Source: Excoecaria cochinchinensis (taxonomy: Eukaryota; Streptophyta; Magnoliopsida; Malpighiales; Euphorbiaceae). Taken from it: a stretch of 64,000 nt of DNA. Shown one piece after another: positions 46,547 through 56,498 of this stretch. The stretch covers positions 1,240,001-1,304,000 of the forward strand of contig CANTUQ010000037.1 in the NCBI GenBank assembly GCA_947683425.1, in the 5' to 3' direction. The notes under the pieces are model-generated. The model saw only the letters and a list, made by a program, of their open reading frames with translations, made no database searches and had not been told where the DNA came from. Each line of letters starts with the position of its first letter. Within the stretch, counting starts at the first letter, position 1. The position numbers and the translations under genes were made by a program.

Positions 46547-46838
46547 AGCACAACTGTGTTTTTGAATGAAACACAGCTGTATTTTCGTTCAGCTTCCCCC
46601 ACCAGCGAGAATCCTTGCAAAACACAGATGTGCTTCCTCGCAATGCACAACTGTGTTACGCAGCAAGAAGCGGGTGCGGAGAAGCAGCAACGTGCACAAT
46701 CACGCCAAAAGTACAGCTGTGCTTTCTTAAAACGCACAGCTGTGTTGCACCGTTTCCACCAAATTGCACGCACACGATGCAACCTAATGTGTTCAAAAAC
46801 ACATCTGTGCTTCACAAAGCACAGCTGTGCTTTTCGTC
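46547..46838. repeat. Array of eight CACAGCTGTG palindromes
   Basis: Eight variants of RCACAGCTGTGYTT occur: GCACAACTGTGTTT, ACACAGCTGTATTT, ACACAGATGTGCTT, GCACAACTGTGTTA, GTACAGCTGTGCTT, GCACAGCTGTGTTG, ACACATCTGTGCTT and GCACAGCTGTGCTT, spaced about 20-55 bp apart. Open frames on both strands are produced by the palindromes and are not genes. Confidence 0.9.
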
Positions 46839-47399
46839 AGACTTTAAAATGAAAATGCCGCTTCATCTTCTGGAGAGTTAGGTTTTATTTTTTTTAGGGA
46901 TTAGACTTAGATTTATTTTCTTTAGTTTTTCCGTAGCCTTTTATATTTGTTTTAGGTTTTAATTTTCATTTTAAATACCGTTTTAGCTTAGATTTAATTT
47001 TAAAATTTCAATTTTGTTCTTAAATTATTTAGATTAATTTAGTTTAAATTTATATTTTTGGGGATTCAAAGAAGTCCAAGGTTGATGAACAAAAGCTTCA
47101 AGATCTATTTTCTCTCTCATCAAGGGTGTATTCTAAACTTGAATTTTCATATTTTATGTTTATATTCTTGATGTTAGAGTAGTTATTCATGCTTAGGGTT
47201 TATTGAATCATACTTTGTATTTGGAGTTATGGATTTAATGAATATTTTCATGATTTCTTTTATTTCTCTTGTTATATTTTCTGCATTTATAATGATTATT
47301 GGGTTTGATTATGATTTATTCCGGAATGATGATTGATTTCAAATCTGATTATTGTTGTAATTTGTTTATTCTCTATTCTTATATTTATGCATCTATCGA

Positions 47400-47612
47400 T
47401 TTTGCTTGCTCCGGAATGGGACACTTGATTTTTAGATGTTAGTTTTAGAAAGTTCAGAAATGTGAGGAATAGATGGGTATTGGATTAATTGGCTTCGGAA
47501 TGGGAAATTAATTCATACCTAGGATGTTAGACCCGTGCTCATGCTAATCATAAGGCTTGCTCCGGAATGGGACGCTTTGTGATTAGAATAGCTTGCTTCG
47601 GAATGGGACGCT
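47400..47612. repeat. Interspersed CTCCGGAATGGGAC repeats
   Basis: GCTTGCTCCGGAATGGGACA, GGCTTCGGAATGGGAAA, GCTTGCTCCGGAATGGGACG and GCTTGCTTCGGAATGGGACG occur within 210 bp; a further TCCGGAATGATG lies near 47330. Non-coding. Confidence 0.8.
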
Positions 47613-48879
47613 TGGGTTTAGTTGGATTATCCAGAAATTCATGTTGGTATTGTTTTCCCATTTTCAATTACATTTATGAGGATAGAATTTTCTAAGCATC
47701 CAATTTCATCCTTGAGTAATTTCTTGATGAACAATTTTATATTTAATTCGTTAATTTATTTTCTTGCTTAGCTTAAAATTTTCAAACAAACAATTTGGGG
47801 ATATCTTAATTTCACTCAACTATAGATGTTTAATGTGACAATCCTTTTTCCCTTGGATTCGATATTCGCGGGTCTTTAATTATACTTGCTATATTACTTG
47901 TCGATTCAGTACACTTGCTGACCACCTATCACAATTGTTTCTGTCGTAAAACAAATGCTTTATATTAATTAATGATTAATAATAACTAATATTATATAAT
48001 AGTAAAATATAATAATTTTGACATACATGTAAATGCCTAGATCGACAATTGACGAATGTTTGACCATCATGATTTTTTGGTGTGGGTGTGTAAAAAAACC
48101 TCACCTAGCATAGGCGGTCACGCATTGAGGCTTCCTGCAAACAAATAAAAAATTATAGTTGAACTATAATTTATTGACTATTCGTACAAGTTTTTACTAA
48201 AATTTCAACAGAGTTTTCCCTAAATTTTAACCATACCTCCTGTACACAAAGACAGAAAAACACTTCAAATTTATTGTTATACTTGCATCCAATATCCAAC
48301 AACAATGCAAACTCCTCACACAATTTTGTCATTCCCATCCACCTCTATTGTAATGAGATAAATTTTAAACAGTAATAACATTAATTACAGTAATAACATG
48401 AATATTTTGTAATACGTACAAGTCTATCTGCATGTTCTTGATGGGACATTGATCTTCCAGTATGCAAGTATGAACTGACTCCCTCGGGTGTTTATTATTA
48501 GAATTTTGCTCTAAAATGGAAAGGGTCTCGGGTGTCATCCAATACTGTTTCCAGTGTGTCCATATATCTTCGGTTATATAATGAGGTCGTACACCATCAG
48601 TGTGTAACCCACACACTAAGTCTCTATAACCTGCTCGAGCACGAATCTCCCATGCAGGATACATAATGTCGTCAAACTCCAAGTCCCAGTAAAATTGTTT
48701 CTTATGAGAATGAACAAAAAACATAATGTAAGTAAGTTTAAACTATAATTTGTTATATAATAAATGTTATCATAATTTATTACCTTGAATTCTTCAAAAT
48801 AAAAATTTTTTGTTTCTTGTGACACCTTCTTCCAGATATAAACATCATAATCTATTCTGTTCTTGAACAACTATTTAAT

Positions 48880-48949
48880 AATAATAATAATAATAATAAA
48901 GATAATTATTTAATAATACTAATAATAATACTAATTAACATAACTATCA

Positions 48950-48997
<48 letters not shown>

Positions 48998-49205
48998 TAA
49001 CACAACTATTTAATAAAAAATAATAATAATAATAATAAAGATAATTATTTAATAAGACTAATAATAATACTAATTAATATATCCATTAAATAATAATAAT
49101 AATTAACACAACTATTTAATAATAATAATAATAATTAAGATAATTATTTAATAATACTAATTAACATACCCATTAAATAATAATAATAATAATAATTAAA
49201 AAAAA
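48880..49205. repeat. AAT-rich compound repeat in CACTA-B
   Basis: AAT runs separated by repeated phrases such as ATACTAATTAACATA and CCATTAAATAATAAT. The same phrases occur in CACTA-A near 44055-44105, which supports common descent. Confidence 0.75.
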
Positions 49206-49214
49206 GCAAAACAT

Positions 49215-49560
49215 TTACCTCACGCAGAACTCCACCGCAGGAGGGCATCGCCAGCACAGCAAGGAGGCACCACAGGCGTCGAAACGGTAAGGAGAGGCGG
49301 AGATCCACACGGTAACCAACCGAAGCTCGCCGACGAGGGAGATCGGGGGTGGGGGGGGGAAAGGAAAACGGGGGAGGGGATCGGGGGAGAAAAGGAAGGA
49401 AAGGGGGAGGGGGGAAAGGGAAATCGGCGCCGGAGGGAAGGGGGAGGGGAGATCGGCGCCGGGGGGGAGGGGGAGATTGGTTCCGGGCCGGGAGGGGGGC
49501 AATGGCGGCACAGCCGTGGGGACGCTAGAGAGCCAGAGAGGAAAGGGAGGAGAGAGAAAT
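49215..49560 (-). other. GC/purine block of CACTA-B with G-quadruplex motifs
   Basis: Plus strand is G-rich with runs such as GGGGGTGGGGGGGGG and GGGGGAGGGG, and GATCGGCGCCGG twice. Equivalent to the transposase 5' block of CACTA2. The frame on the minus strand (proline-rich) is compositional. Confidence 0.55.
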
Positions 49561-50497
49561 TTTTTATTTTTATATTGATTTTAGCGACAGAATGTTTAAT
49601 CCGTCGCTATTTTTAGGGACGGAATAATAATCCATCGCTAAATTTAAAAAATAAAAATTTTTAGCGACGGAATAAAAAATTTCGTCGCTAAGAATAATAT
49701 TTCGTCGATAAATTCATTTTAAAATAAAATTAATTTTTTTTGGCGAAGGAATTTTAATTTCGTCGTTATATGTAGCGACGGCATTAAATTTTCGTCGACA
49801 ATTACAACGACGAAAATTTAATTCCGTTGCTAAATTAAATAAAATATTTTTTACATTTTTTTAGCGACGGAATAAATATTCCGTAGCTAAAAATAGCGAC
49901 GGATTTTATAATCCATCGCAAATTTCGGTCGTTAATTGTGGAGAGAATTATTGGCGCCATTTTTAGTGACGACAAATAAATTCCGTCGCTAAATAGCGGC
50001 GGTATCCACTCCGTCGTTAAAATTCCGTAGCTAATTTTGGCTTTTCTTGTAGTGATCAAATGAAAAAACAAAGTTATAATTTATACTTTGAAAGTATTCA
50101 ATTTATTTTTATTAATAATTTATCCAATATGGGAAGATATTCTGAATTACTTTGTGGGTTGAAATTGTAGGCTTGTTGTATAATATTATATTATATAGTA
50201 ATTGGTAACAAAGTTCAATGTACATGAATGTTCCCATGTGACTATTTTGCACGTGCATTTTTTGCTTTTAAATTTACTACATCAGCTGGACCTTTCACAT
50301 GTTCTATGGATGTGTTTTTTGTTTTTTTGTTACAGATAAGATTTATGTAAATCTATATCCTGTAGTTTTTTAACATTATGTTATTAAAGTAAAATACCAA
50401 ACCCTATAAGATATATATAAAAAAAAATTAATCAAAATATCTTTATAGCAGCACTGAATATACAAAATTTCCTGCTTTATGTTTTTATTTTCGTCTT

Positions 50498-51160
50498 TGT
50501 TGTTTGCAGAATTGGCTCATAGAAAAATGAAGAAAATTTCTAACTTTACCGGCTCTTCTTCATTCAATAAAAGAAAATATTCAGAACCATCGACTGATGG
50601 AATTATGGGTCCTCCGTCTGTTGTCCCACAAATCGATGTAAGTCCAAATTCATTAGGTAATGCTAATTCTTCTAATCTACCTGCAAGTAAAAAAAAGTAG
50701 GTCTAGATTTTGGGAGCATTTTGATAGATTGTTTGATGCTAATGGCAATGAAACTGGGAGGGCTGCATGTAAGTGGTGTGGTAACGATTATCAAGGGAAG
50801 AGTGATATAGGCACTTCAGGATTGTGAAAACATTTAAGGGAAAGTTGCAAAAAAATTTCAGATAAAAAAGAGTTAGCGACTGCATTTAAAAGTAATAATA
50901 AGTCACAAACAACTTTAGATTTTGTGGGGTCCAGTAATAGCACATCGTTAGTTAGTTGAAAATTTGATTAAGAGGCTTGTACATAAGCATTAATTAGGAT
51001 GATCATTGGGGATGAATTAGGGAATTTATTGAAGCAATTGGTCCTAAATTTAAAATTTCATCTACAGTGACTATTGCTAGAAGATGTTGTTCTCTTTTTA
51101 TGAAGGAGAGATAGATTGAAAGATTTTTTTTAACGGAAGAATTAGAAAAGTTTAAATCAG
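50498..51160 (+). pseudogene. hAT transposase relic with BED zinc finger
   Basis: After an acceptor-like TTGTTTGCAG (50500-50509) an exon opens with MKKISNFTGSSSFNKRKYS. A frame shift at an A run near 50690 leads to SRFWEHFDRLFDANG, then AACKWCGNDYQGKSDIGTSG, a stop where tryptophan is expected, and KHLRESCKK. This is a BED-type zinc finger (CX2C...HX4-5C), the DNA-binding domain of plant hAT (Ac-like) transposases. TTLDFVGSSNSTSLVS follows, then short catalytic-domain fragments. The catalytic core and hATC dimerisation domain are missing. Confidence 0.82.
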
Positions 51161-51622
51161 GTAATTATTATATTCGTATAAATTCTTAAATTGTGTATTT
51201 AATATTTAGATTTTTTTGGTCTAATATTTAATTTCTTTGTAATTGTTTTGATATTACTTAAGATCCTCAAATCAATGCGAGCATAATGCAGAGATAAACT
51301 GTCGAGTGTTAATTTTCAAAATTTGTATGTACTTATTGAGATATTTTAATTATATTTGTATTTATTATTGTGTATATTTATATTGTAAATTTTTTAAAAT
51401 ATTGAATTATCCAAAGTACTGTACTGTATTGTATTGTATTATTTTATTTTATACTGAAAGAACCGATTGAACTGTACTGAAAATTATAAGAACCGTAACG
51501 AACTGTACTGAAATTTATAAGAATTGAACTGTACCAAAATTTATAATAACCTAATTTCAATACATTACGGAAATTTATAAATTTCCTAATTGGACCAAAC
51601 CGTGTACACTCCTAGTTTTAAG

Positions 51623-52453
51623 TTCATTTTTAAGCAAGAAAGTATAAAAATCAGCACCAAAATCTTTATTTTTTCTTCTTTTTTTTTTTTTTTATTTCTT
51701 TTAACTAATTTCATAAGAATTATCATACACTCAATTAGAACTAGAAGAGCATACATTAACAGGTCTAGATATCTTATTTTTTATAAAGAAAAGTATTCTT
51801 TTCAAAAAAAATAAATAAAAAATAAAAATATGTATCTTTAGACTCAGTAATAGTATTCTTAGTGATTTTAGGAATATCGGAATTTAACACTAAGATGTGA
51901 TAAGTAGTACTATTCAAAGAATAACCACAAAAACAAAATGAATAATTTTTAGGTTCTATTTTTCTTTTCTTATTAATAGGAATATTAACTTTATCTAAAC
52001 ACATCCACACTTTTAAAAATTTTAAATATGGTTTTTTGTTATGTCAATGTTCATCAGGTGTTTTGTCATAATTTTTATAAGGAATTCTATTAAAAATTAG
52101 ACATGCAGAATATAATGTTTCACTCCCAAAATTATTAGAAACACTAGAACAAAGTAACATAACATTAACCATGTGTGTAAGAGTCATTTTTTATGTCACT
52201 CTATTTAATTGAGGTAAGGATGTGTGAATTGATTGATAGTGTCATGCAACTCACAAAATCCATTCATATCATTTGACATGTACTCACCACCTCTATCAAA
52301 ATGCAAGATTTTAATCCTCTTATTGAGCTAATTTTCTACCTCTGCCTTATTCTGGCAATTAATCAAATACAAAATAATATTTAGAAAAGTAATCAATAAA
52401 AGTAATAAAATATCTCTTATCGTAAGGAGTCAAAACATTATTGCTACCACTAT
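51623..52453 (-). pseudogene. Copia-1 integrase region
   Basis: The minus-strand reading resembles copia integrase and the integrase-RT linker, heavily interrupted by stops. The position fits between protease/gag (55.5-56.5 kb) and RT (19.4-20.4 and 39.5 kb). CACTA4 is inserted at its right edge. Confidence 0.6.
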
Positions 52454-53133
52454 CACCATAAAAAAATACAAATTAGCGACGAAATTGAGAATTAGTCGTG
52501 AAAATAATTTTTCCAATCTGGTGGAAAATTTAGCAGTGACATAGCAACGGAAAAAAGGAAATAGTCACTAAATATTGGCGGTAAATTTGCGGTGCCTTTT
52601 TGGCAATGAAATTAGCGACGGTTTTATTTGTTGCTAAAAAAATTCCAATTTTTGCTACTGAATTGTACTTGCTAATTGATATTAAAATATAGCAACTAAA
52701 TAGCAACAGACATATTGGTAACTAAATTTGGATTGAAATTTTAGTGCCTTTTTTGCGACAAATTTTGAGTGTCGTTAAATGTGTAATAATTATTTAATCA
52801 AATTTAGCGACAATAGTGTTTTAGTCGCTAATTGAAAAAAATTAGAAAAAAATTAAAAAAAAATCCTTTTCCATTAAAACAGCGTCGTTTTGGGTTTTCC
52901 CTTTCCCTTTTTCTTCTTTCCTTTTCTTTTCTTCTCTTTCCTGGTCCCGATCTCCTCCTTTATTTTCCAACAGCCTCCATTTACTTCTCTCCTTCCCTCG
53001 CCGTCTCTGCCATCTCAGCCCCTCTGTTCACCGCTTCTTATTGCCAATCTTCCTTCTCTTTTTTCTCTTTCTCATTGCATCATGGTCGCCAGCAGCTCTC
53101 ACCCCAGCTCGTAGTATCGCGCCTCCATCAACC

Positions 53134-53190
53134 ATGAGCCAAAAGCAGCCGCGCAGATCCAGCGCACCTCCAGCCAACGGCACAGATTCG
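53134..53190 (+). CDS. Candidate first coding exon of CACTA4 gene
   Basis: ATG at 53134 opens 19 codons (MSQKQPRRSSAPPANGTDS) ending exactly at a GTAAAG donor (53191). It follows a pyrimidine-rich leader. No domain is recognisable and no downstream coding exon was found, so this is speculative. Confidence 0.3.
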
Positions 53191-53870
53191 GTAAAGAACC
53201 ACTTCTAACCCTAGCTTTGGTACTTCGAATATTCTATTCTCTGTTTCTTTTTATCTTCTTCTTTGTTTAAAAAAGAAATTGAAATCAAATTTTTATGCAT
53301 TGGGATATTGGGGGTTTTGTTTCTTATTCTGTTTGTTTGTGATTTTGGATTGTTGATTATGTTATTGATGATTTTGAAGTTCTGCCTTTTAGTATTTTTG
53401 CTTAATTTATTAGCTTTGTTTGGTTGCTGATAAATTGAACAAACAGGTAGTAGGTAGTTTAGTTTTTAATTACATGCTAAATTTTCTCAATAGCCAAGCT
53501 TGGATTTACTAATTACTTATCAGTTACTTGAGTTAAAAAGTAAAAAGGGAAATTTTGAATTTTGATTTTAAAACCTCTGCTTATTGTCGATGGAACTTGC
53601 TATTTGTTTGATATTGCACATACTTCTCAGGATTTAACATGATAATAACTGAGGTTTTATTTTTTGAATTTTTAATTTATTCATTACTCAATTGGGATTT
53701 GACTAGATGGATTAGGTGGATGAACTAAGAACACTGTCGAGAAAGATGAAAAAAGTGATCATTATTCTAAAAACGAAAAGCATAAATTGGTTTCCCATTG
53801 ATATGAAAGGGAGAAATTTCATGTTTTTACCATTAAATTTTTCCTTATTTCCTATCTGTCTTCCTATTTG

Positions 53871-54607
53871 CTATGAAGCACGGATACTTCAGCAGAGGAG
53901 CGTATCCCGTATCGGATACCGTATCCGATACGATACACGTCCGATACGCTACGATACACGTATCGGACGGTACTGAGTTTTGGATACTTTATTGAGGGGT
54001 TGGATACACGTATCGGACGTCACTGAGTTTTGAAAAAGTTTTTCTTTCATTTTTTCTCAATTAGAAAGAAAGAAAGAGTTAGATCTGTTCTTTTGTTATA
54101 TAGAGATAGAGAAAGAGAGGGATTTATTTTCTTGAGAGAGACAGAGAAAGAATGGAGGGGCAAATTTTGAGGACCAGTGGGAAGAAGGGGCCGTGATGAT
54201 TGCGTTGAGAAAGATGGAGGAGATGGAATGTGGACCGTTTGATTGCCTTAAATGAGATTTTAGAAGTGGGAAGGGTTGTTTGGCTGGCAGGTAAAAAAGA
54301 AAGCTGTCAAACAAAAAAAAAGCTGGCAAACAAGGGGATTGATTGAAGAAGACACTCAAAATGTGTTTTTTTGTGTAAAGAATAACATGTTATTATATGT
54401 TTTTTTTTTTAAATTGAATTTTGAATTTTGAGAAAAACTAAACAATCTTATCAGTTTTAATTTTAATAAAATAAAATAAATATATTATTATTAATTTTTA
54501 ATTATCGTATCTATAACGTATCGTATATTTATTTTTAAAATTTTGCCGTATCTCCGTATCGTACTGTATCGTATCTCCGTACCGGTATCCGTATCCGTGC
54601 AACATAG
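53871..54607. mobile_element. hAT-type MITE (GCACGGATAC ends)
   Basis: A perfect 8-bp duplication CCTATTTG flanks it (53863-53870 and 54608-54615). The ends CTATGAAGCACGGATAC and, in reverse, CTATGTTGCACGGATAC are 15/17 inverted repeats. Subterminal regions repeat CGTATCGGA/TCCGATACG words. Non-coding, 737 bp. Confidence 0.92.
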
Positions 54608-55029
54608 CCTATTTGTTTTTCTTTGATTACATATTATTTTTCATTTGTCTTCTTCCCAAATATGTAATATTTATTTAATTTCAAGTAAATAAATGTTACA
54701 CTACTCTATTTTACTTAGTTATTGGATTTCATATTTGCTTATTCATTTAATCCAACATTTCTATATGTCAAAGTTCATATTCTAAATGGAGTTATAACTT
54801 GATAGTACGTAACTGGGATATTCTCTTCCCTCTTCCACTTCTCTTACTACCTTCATTTGAATACCTTAATGGGTACATTTTCCCTTTTGATTGCTTTCTA
54901 TTTGTTTATTTATTTATTTTGGTTCAACTTATGTGTCTATTATTTGCTATGCATATAAACCTCAAATTTTGGATGTTACAATAATAATAATAACAACAAC
55001 AAAATTAAATTATAAATAACAACAACAAT

Positions 55030-55044
55030 AACAATAACAATAAC

Positions 55045-55085
<41 letters not shown>

Positions 55086-55110
55086 TAATAATAATAATAA
55101 TAATTATTAT
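55030..55110. repeat. (AAT)n/(AAC)n microsatellite in CACTA4
   Basis: ACAATAACAATAACAAT changing to a long AAT run, near the right array. Confidence 0.85.
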
Positions 55111-55498
55111 TATTATAAAAAATATTAAAATTAAATTAGCGACGGAATTTGCATAATTAGCGACCGAATTTGCCATCGTTGATTCCCTTTTTCCATGTGA
55201 AATTTTAAAAATATTGTTTTGCGACGGAATTTAGCGATGAAAAATTCCGTACTAATAATTTTTTAAATCTCTTGGCGACCAATTTTAGGAATTAATTAGC
55301 GACGGATTTACTGTTTGTAGCCACGGAATTTGCGGTCCCTATGTTTAGCGATGGTTTTATGTTTTGGCCGCAAATATGCCTGCACGGTGCAAATTGCGAC
55401 AATTAGTCGTTTCATCGCTAAAATTAATTAGCGATGAAATATTAATTAATAACGACGAAAAATGACGTCGCTAATTGACCTTTTTTTTTGTAGTGTAT

Positions 55499-56498
55499 GT
55501 ATCAATTCTGATAATATTGTTTCTCCATCACAAGTTTGAAAGACTTTCTAGATTGTTTAGTTTGCAGACAAAATTGACATTTTTTCTTTTTATTAATTTC
55601 ATACTTTGGGATTAAATCTAAACCTATCATTTTTTTCTAGTATTAAGATTTACATGTCCAAGTCTAACATGCCAAATATCATTTCGTTCAACAATAACAT
55701 TAGAAGAATGAATAAAAGATATTGAGAAACTTTTTTTAATCAGCACATACATGCATGAACATTAACTCCAGAGTCTAACCACCAGTCATTTGAGTTGAAA
55801 ATTTTGTTTAACTATGAACTAGAAAGAAAATGCCTATAAGATGAGATGAGATATCTAGGTTCTAAATTCACCCCATTTGGATGTGGCTTTTGAATTGTTG
55901 ATGCTTTAGAATGTTATCTATGGCATTTAACATTATTTTTTTTGGCAACATGATTGGTCTTTCCACAAACCCAACATTCTACTTTTTTTTATGATTAATA
56001 TTGTTATTTTTGATTTATTTTTATTAAAATTGCTACTATCACCAGAATTTTTCTTAGGTGCAGATTTTCTTGAAATTCTTGGCTCTACATTTATGAATAT
56101 TATTAATAACATGAGCTATTGCATGAAATTTATAGTTTTGAAATTGTTTTGTGAAATATGATGCATATCCTCGCTTCTCAAATAAATAACCAATTTATCA
56201 AAAGAAAAATTTTCTGGTTTTTATTTAACCTTCTAGCAAAGTCAAACCAAGAAATTGGCAATTTTTCAATAAAAAAGATCAGGGTGACAGTAAAAACTGG
56301 GATGTTAAGAGCTGTAATATTAGCAAATATGTTTTTAGTTACTTTTGTGGTTTGGAATATGAATGAATGGTTGTAATAGGATTACTTAGAATTAGTAGAT
56401 TTTTGTGAAGGAGCTGAAATTCAACAGCAGACAAGCTCCTTAAATTCTGAAAATTAGTTGAAGATCTTTTGTAAAAGTTGTATACAAAAGTAGCAGTA
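55499..56498 (-). pseudogene. Copia-1 protease and gag
   Basis: On the minus strand the segment at 55795-55764 reads NSNDWWLDSGV, the aspartic protease active site (DSG) of copia elements. At about 55983-55945 it reads CWVCGKTNHVAKK, a CX2CX4H zinc-knuckle start. Gag sequence extends toward 56498 with stops and frame changes. CACTA5 begins at 56499, so the gag N-terminus and 5' LTR would lie beyond it. Confidence 0.78.

Larger units (their letters stand above)
46309..47931 (+). mobile_element. Gypsy-type solo LTR (TGATAAGTTGC family) in CACTA-B
   Basis: Starts TGATAAGTTGCATTTATA and ends CTTGCTGACCACCTATCA, with TGATA/TATCA terminal inversion. Flanking pentamers CACTT and CAATT match at 4 of 5. 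It holds no coding domain. It carries the CACAGCTGTG palindrome array (46547-46838) and a four-copy TGCTCCGGAATGGGAC repeat (about 47400-47610). Confidence 0.72.
45888..48870 (-). pseudogene. CACTA-B PF03004-class (TNPA-like) gene, split by LTR
   Basis: Exons on the minus strand: about 48870-48785 (YDVYIWKKVSQETKNFYFEEF); 48710-48410 (FDDIMYPAWEIRARAGYRDL, GVRPHYITEDIWTHWKQYW); and 46240-45888 (GRVFGLGSLAKSCYSHYSSS, ELRNTVCELRSELQ, then repeated QARRQDSKAQWQDSEARWQQ with a stop at 45888). The blocks match CACTA2's gene one for one. A stop interrupts the coiled-coil region near 46070. The LTR at 46309-47931 lies in the intron between the last two blocks. The N-terminal exon is not seen. Confidence 0.78.
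45505..50054 (-). mobile_element. CACTA-B, CACTA element with PF03004-class relic
   Basis: Left end CGCTACAAGGAAAAAA is a mutated CACTACAAG terminus; the right end is TTTTCTTGTAGTG. Flanking triplets ACC and ATC differ at one base. The left array is at 45525-45670 (CCCGACG/CGTCGGG type) and the right array at 49575-50050 (TAGCGACGG type). The minus-strand PF03004-class gene remains (45888-48870), interrupted by an LTR. TNP2 is absent. The left end is only 46 bp from CACTA-A. Confidence 0.85.
39677..51614 (+). mobile_element. hAT-3, 12-kb hAT transposon with five nested insertions
   Basis: Left end TAGGGGTATACACGG and right end CGTGTACACTCCTA, with a perfect 8-bp duplication GTTTTAAG (39669-39676 and 51615-51622). 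ACCGAATTG-type subterminal words occur at both ends. The interior contains a solo copia LTR (40820-41245), a LINE (41336-42155), CACTA-A (43532-45458), CACTA-B (45505-50054) and an LTR inside CACTA-B (46309-47931). The transposase relic is at 50498-51160 on the plus strand. Without insertions it would be about 4.1 kb. Confidence 0.92.
52454..55495 (+). mobile_element. CACTA4, non-autonomous CACTA element
   Basis: Left end CACCATAAAAAAATAC is a degenerate CACTACAAAAAAATAC; the right end is TTTTTTTTTGTAGTG. Target duplication TAT (52451-52453 and 55496-55498). Degenerate GCGAC/GTCGC arrays lie at 52490-52840 and 55138-55475. A pyrimidine-rich block at 52865-53060 and a candidate first exon at 53134 suggest plus-strand reading. 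A hAT MITE is inserted at 53871-54607. Confidence 0.88.

Noticed and set aside
46471..46881. Four overlapping frames of 88-114 codons
   Set aside because: Artefact of the CACAGCTGTG array; frames on both strands coincide with the palindromes.
43532..50054. Treating 43532-50054 as one large CACTA element
   Set aside because: A complete right terminus at 45458 and a separate mutated left terminus at 45505, with homologous left ends, show two elements.
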